Part shown: positions 60,222-64,000 of the stretch, piece after piece
How positions within the stretch are numbered: the stretch's first letter is position 1
Layout of the letters: each line of letters begins with the position of its first letter
NCBI RefSeq assembly: GCF_902459655.1
Contig: NZ_CABPSB010000009.1
Coordinates: 62,001-126,000, forward strand
Direction: 5' to 3'
Origin: Pandoraea anhela
Lineage (GTDB): Bacteria > Pseudomonadota > Gammaproteobacteria > Burkholderiales > Burkholderiaceae
Length of the DNA: 64,000 nt
Position numbers and translations under genes: made by a program
Notes under the pieces: model-generated
What the model was told of the DNA's origin: nothing
Database searches by the model: none
What the model saw: the letters and a program-made list of their open reading frames with translations, nothing else

Positions 60222-61514
60222 TCAATGCTTGACTTCGCCAATGAGCGAGACGGAGTCGAACTCGCGCTGATTGGCCTGGTGACGCTTCATGACGAGCCAC
60301 ATCGTGCCCGACACGAACACGCCGAACAGAATGATGACGACACCGACCGGCACGTTGAACCAGATCAGCAGCGCATACAGGCACAGCATGATCAGCACCG
60401 ACAGGTTTTCATTGAAGTTCTGCACGGCGATCGAGTGCCCGGCGGAGAGCAGCACGTGACCGCGATGCTGAAGCAGGGCGTTCATCGGCACGACAAAGAA
60501 ACCCGCGAGCGCGCCGACGATGATGAGGAAGATGTACGACACGATCAGATACAGCGGCACCTTCCATTCCGTGCCCCACGGCAGCAGGTCTTTCGAGAAG
60601 AACGCCATGGCCATCACGGCGATCCCCATGGCGATGCCGACCGGCAGTACGGACAACGATCGTTTGAGTGGAATGCGCGACGCCGCCACGATGGCGCCGA
60701 TGGCCACGCCCACAGCCGATACGGCTTGCAGGATCGCGCCTTCGGAGAGCGTCATGCCGAGCGCCTTTTCCGCCCAGCGCAGCACGATAAATTGCAGCGT
60801 CGCGCCGGCGCCCCAGAACAGCGTGGTGACGGCGAGCGAGATCTGGCCCAGCTTGTCGCGCCACAGCGTGACGAAGCAATCGGCGAAGTCGGAAACGAGC
60901 TTGATCGGATTGCGTTCCTGACGCGCATAACGTGCGCCGGTGTCGGGGATGCGCAGGTTGAACAGTGCGGCAATCACGTAGATCCCCATGATGACGACCA
61001 TCGAAGCCATCGCGGGCGAATTGATCACGTCGGGCGTGTGGTGCAGTACCCAGGCCGATATGTGCGGGCTGATGAGTGCGCCGCCGAGCACCGTGCCGAG
61101 AATGATCGAACTGACGGTGAGCCCTTCGATCCAGCCGTTCGCGGCGACGAGTTTCTCGGCCGGCAGGAGTTCCGTGAGAATGCCGTACTTCGCGGGCGAA
61201 TACGCGGCCGCGCCGAAGCCCACGACACCATACGCAATCAACGGATGCGAGCCGAACAGCATCATCAGACAGCCCGCGACCTTGATCGAGTTGCTGATGA
61301 ACATGACCTTGCCTTTGGGCATCGAGTCGGCGAACGCACCGACGTAGGCGGCGAGAATGACGTACGAGAGAACGAAGAAGAGTTTGAGCAGCGGCGTCAT
61401 CCACTGCGGGGAATGCAGATCCTTCAGGAGGGCGATTGCAGCAATCAGCAATGCATTGTCGGCCAGCGACGAAAAAAACTGCGCGGCCATGATGGTGTAA
61501 AAGCCTTTCTTCAT
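60222..61514 (-). CDS. lplT: Lysophospholipid transporter LplT (MFS)
   Basis: A 430-residue major facilitator protein with about 12 hydrophobic segments, starting MKKGFYTIMAAQFFSSLADN as LplT does. It flips lysophospholipids across the inner membrane for re-acylation. The acyltransferase (aas) that is fused or adjacent in enterics is not seen here; thiD follows instead. It is divergent from alr across a 337-bp gap. Confidence 0.92.
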   Translation of the reverse strand: MKKGFYTIMAAQFFSSLADNALLIAAIALLKDLHSPQWMTPLLKLFFVLSYVILAAYVGAFADSMPKGKVMFISNSIKVAGCLMMLFGSHPLIAYGVVGFGAAAYSPAKYGILTELLPAEKLVAANGWIEGLTVSSIILGTVLGGALISPHISAWVLHHTPDVINSPAMASMVVIMGIYVIAALFNLRIPDTGARYARQERNPIKLVSDFADCFVTLWRDKLGQISLAVTTLFWGAGATLQFIVLRWAEKALGMTLSEGAILQAVSAVGVAIGAIVAASRIPLKRSLSVLPVGIAMGIAVMAMAFFSKDLLPWGTEWKVPLYLIVSYIFLIIVGALAGFFVVPMNALLQHRGHVLLSAGHSIAVQNFNENLSVLIMLCLYALLIWFNVPVGVVIILFGVFVSGTMWLVMKRHQANQREFDSVSLIGEVKH

Positions 61515-61851
61515 CGGTACTTGAGTCGATCCCGTGCGGCGTAAAACTTGCGTGTCTCGGTTGTCGGAATCCGCGGTATCCCCCAGGGATACCGATACGG
61601 GAGGAAACCGGGCTTAAACACAAGGGTATCTGCGCTCATCGGCCATGCAAATGTCGCCAATCGACCGTATGTTCGGTCTTGAAGCCCCCGTGTCGGGCGC
61701 CCGGTCGCCCTCGGTCTGAGACCGATATTGTTATCGGGATAAAGATTTCGGCAAAACAAGTTGTGCGCACGGCTTTATAACACGAAAATATGCCGATGCG
61801 TTATGCCGCCGGCCTGTGCCGGCGAGCTTCTCCTGAGATTCGATTCCTGCC
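61515..61851. other. Divergent lplT/alr gap, no gene seen
   Basis: 337 bases. TTATAACAC near 61776 is a possible -10 for alr, with no convincing -35. I see no stem-loop with a T-run and no ORF with a good ribosome site. Confidence 0.6.
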
Positions 61852-62922
61852 ATGCCTCGTCCAATCAAAGTTTCGATTCATACCGCAGCACTTGCCCACA
61901 ATCTCGATGTCGCCCGTCGCCATGCGCCCAATGCCAAGGTATGGGCCGTAGTGAAGGCCAATGCCTACGGGCACGGCATCGAAAACGCCTATCCCGGATT
62001 GCGCGACGCCGACGGTTTCGGTCTGCTCGACCTCGACGAAGCCGTGCGCCTGCGCGAGCTAGGTTGGGCGGGTCCGATCCTCCTGCTCGAAGGGTTTTTC
62101 AAACCGGAAGATCTGGCCGTGATCGATAAGTACGGCCTCACGACGACCGTGCATTGCGATGAACAGCTCCGCATGCTGGAGGCCGCGCGTTTGAGCAAGC
62201 CGCTCAACATCCAGCTCAAGATGAACTCGGGCATGAATCGCCTCGGCTTTGCGCCAGAGCGTTATCGCGCCGCGTGGGAACGCGCTCGTGCGATTTCCGG
62301 CGTGAGCCAGATCGTGCTGATGACCCATTTTTCCGATGCGGACGGCGAGCGCGGCATCGCACATCAGATCGAGACGTTCGAGCGCGGTGCGTGCGACGTG
62401 CCCGGCGAACGTAGTCTTTCCAACTCGGCGGCAACGTTGTTCCATCCGAATGCGCATGGGGCATGGGTGCGTCCCGGCATCATGCTTTACGGTTCGTCGC
62501 CGAAGGGGCTTGAAGTGACGGCCGCCGAACTCGATTTGCAACCGGCGATGACGCTCGAAACCGAGTTGATCGGCATTCAGGACGTGCCGGCGGGTGGCAC
62601 GGTCGGTTATGGCAGCGTATTTAAGGCGGATGCGCCGATGCGCGTCGGGACCGTGGCCTGCGGTTACGCGGACGGCTATCCGCGCGTCGCCCCGACGGGC
62701 ACGCCGATCCTCGTCGACGGCGTGCTGACGCGTACGGTTGGCCGCGTGTCGATGGATATGCTGTCCGTCGATCTCACCCCGGTGCCGCAAGCGCGTGTGG
62801 GGACGCCGGTGACGTTGTGGGGGCGTGGTCTTTGCATCGACGACGTTGCGGCGGCGGCCGGCACGCTCGGTTATGAGCTGATGTGTGCCTTGGCGCGCCG
62901 CGTGCCGGTTCACGCAGTCTGA
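61852..62922 (+). CDS. alr: Alanine racemase
   Basis: Makes D-alanine for peptidoglycan. The 356-residue fold III PLP enzyme has the cofactor Lys35 in [13 protein letters not shown] and the second catalytic Tyr in [12 protein letters not shown] near residue 250. The short (~356) length is that of the proteobacterial biosynthetic form. radA follows 22 bases after its stop, so the two are likely cotranscribed. Confidence 0.96.
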   Translation: MPRPIKVSIHTAALAHNLDVARRHAPNAKVWAVVKANAYGHGIENAYPGLRDADGFGLLDLDEAVRLRELGWAGPILLLEGFFKPEDLAVIDKYGLTTTVHCDEQLRMLEAARLSKPLNIQLKMNSGMNRLGFAPERYRAAWERARAISGVSQIVLMTHFSDADGERGIAHQIETFERGACDVPGERSLSNSAATLFHPNAHGAWVRPGIMLYGSSPKGLEVTAAELDLQPAMTLETELIGIQDVPAGGTVGYGSVFKADAPMRVGTVACGYADGYPRVAPTGTPILVDGVLTRTVGRVSMDMLSVDLTPVPQARVGTPVTLWGRGLCIDDVAAAAGTLGYELMCALARRVPVHAV

Positions 62923-62944
62923 GCGCCTCCACAGGAATTGCTGC

Positions 62945-64000
62945 ATGGCTAAAGCCAAGACCGTCTACATCTGTACCGAATGCGGTGGTCAAACACCCAA
63001 ATGGGCCGGGCAATGCCCCCACTGCAACGGGTGGAATACGCTCGTCGAATCGGTGGCGGAAGCGTCGACCGGGCACCGCTATCAATCGCTCGCCAAGAGC
63101 ACGCCGGTACGTAAGCTGGCGGAAATCGAAGCGTCCGACGTTCCCCGTTTTTCCAGCGGTGTCAGCGAATTCGATCGCGTGCTGGGTGGGGGGCTGGTGG
63201 CGGGCGGCGTGGTGCTGATCGGCGGCGACCCCGGCATCGGGAAATCGACGCTGCTGCTGCAATCGCTTGCTCATCTGGCGCGCGAGCGTCGTGCGCTCTA
63301 TGTCAGCGGCGAAGAGTCGGGGGCGCAGATTGCGTTGCGCGCACAGCGACTCGGTCTCGGTGCTGCCGGTGAGGGCGGTGGTGAGCTCGATCTGCTGGCT
63401 GAAATTCAGTTGGAGAAGATTCTTGGCGCCATCGAGTCGGAGAAGCCGGATGTCGTGGTCATCGACTCGATTCAGACGATCTATTCGGAAGCACTGACGT
63501 CCGCGCCCGGATCGGTGGCGCAGGTCCGTGAATGTGCGGCGCAACTCACACGCACAGCGAAGCAAAGCGGTGTGACCGTCATCATGGTGGGGCATGTGAC
63601 GAAGGAGGGCAGCCTCGCCGGGCCGCGCGTGCTCGAGCACATCGTCGATACCGTGTTGTATTTCGAAGGGGATACGCATTCGTCGTACCGCTTGGTGCGG
63701 GCGTTCAAAAATCGCTTCGGTGCGGTGAACGAATTGGGTGTGTTTGCGATGACGGAGAAGGGGCTGCGCGGCGTGGCCAATCCGTCGGCGCTGTTTCTCT
63801 CGCAGCACGAGCAAAGCGTGCCCGGATCCTGTGTGCTGGTGACGCAGGAGGGAACGCGCCCGCTGCTCGTCGAAGTACAGGCGTTGGTCGATACGGCACA
63901 GGTGCCGAATCCGCGACGTCTCGCCGTGGGGCTGGAGCAGAACCGGCTGGCGATGTTGCTCGCCGTGATGCACCGTCACGCAGGCATCGCCTGCTTCGAT
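62945..64000 (+). CDS. radA: DNA repair protein RadA (3' end outside window)
   Basis: A RecA-related ATPase that drives branch migration during recombination. The 352 codons present hold the N-terminal zinc finger (CTECGG and CPHCNGW), Walker A GGDPGIGKSTLLLQ near residue 100, Walker B VVVIDSIQTI, the RadA-specific KNRFG motif near 257, and the start of the Lon-like domain (VPGSCVLVTQEGTRPLLVE). The reading frame is open to the window end. The ATG follows AGGAATTG. Confidence 0.96.
   Translation, partial: MAKAKTVYICTECGGQTPKWAGQCPHCNGWNTLVESVAEASTGHRYQSLAKSTPVRKLAEIEASDVPRFSSGVSEFDRVLGGGLVAGGVVLIGGDPGIGKSTLLLQSLAHLARERRALYVSGEESGAQIALRAQRLGLGAAGEGGGELDLLAEIQLEKILGAIESEKPDVVVIDSIQTIYSEALTSAPGSVAQVRECAAQLTRTAKQSGVTVIMVGHVTKEGSLAGPRVLEHIVDTVLYFEGDTHSSYRLVRAFKNRFGAVNELGVFAMTEKGLRGVANPSALFLSQHEQSVPGSCVLVTQEGTRPLLVEVQALVDTAQVPNPRRLAVGLEQNRLAMLLAVMHRHAGIACFD

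Overview
The window is chromosomal DNA of a GC-rich betaproteobacterium, most likely Burkholderiaceae. Pandoraea or a close relative is my best guess. The reasons are the gene order rpsF-priB-rpsR-rplI-dnaB, the sulfate ABC operon followed by cysB, the operon alaA-hom-thrC-moeA-moaD-moaE with clpB beyond it, and an L-Ara4N (arn) operon built as in Burkholderia with separate single-domain genes. I see no rRNA, tRNA, CRISPR array, prophage or insertion sequence. Nearly all of it is core-genome DNA.

Layout. 1-800: start of a flavin monooxygenase gene and a divergent TetR regulator with a perfect palindrome between them. 956-6051: sulfate uptake operon sbp-cysT-cysW-cysA and its regulator cysB. 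6149-7189: cytoplasmic asparaginase. 7599-11470 (minus): glxR-hyi-gcl, the glyoxylate to tartronate semialdehyde route, with a divergent LysR regulator. 12678-15850: rpsF-priB-rpsR-rplI, then dnaB. 15964-17614: phosphate transport pair DUF47-pit. 17853-18035: Fur-like box and a tiny ORF. 18115-21716 (minus): NlpC/P60 lipoprotein, PIN-PhoH ATPase, Bcp peroxiredoxin. 21818-29150 (minus): L-Ara4N lipid A modification locus, led by a Mth938-like gene and followed by arnT, a small SMR transporter gene, arnB, arnC, arnA (decarboxylase part only) and arnD. 29443-35641: alaA, hom, thrC, moeA, moaD, moaE. Then a truncated hemoglobin, clpB, a DUF2306 membrane protein, a LytS/LytTR two-component pair, an AraC regulator, a GGCT-like protein and a DMT transporter. 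45204-50273: glyoxylate shunt genes aceA and aceB with a universal stress protein and a second LysR regulator. Then a proline iminopeptidase, an unrecognised 517-residue protein, a DEAD-box helicase, tsaB-rimI-UDG-DUF1853, thiD, lplT, alr and a radA gene cut by the window end.

Three themes link the genes. First, all three glyoxylate-handling enzymes (isocitrate lyase, malate synthase, glyoxylate carboligase) are here, and two closely similar LysR regulators sit divergently next to gcl and aceB. Second, the arn locus lacks the formyltransferase that its own arnD requires; only the last ~38 codons remain in front of arnA. Third, dnaB, tsaB and the asparaginase gene each have a -10 box 6-7 bases before the start codon, so they may be leaderless.

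The most interesting points are the formyltransferase remnant, the paired glyoxylate regulators, the Fur-boxed small ORF, a shared promoter layout upstream of sbp and cysB, and the unrecognised 517-residue protein.
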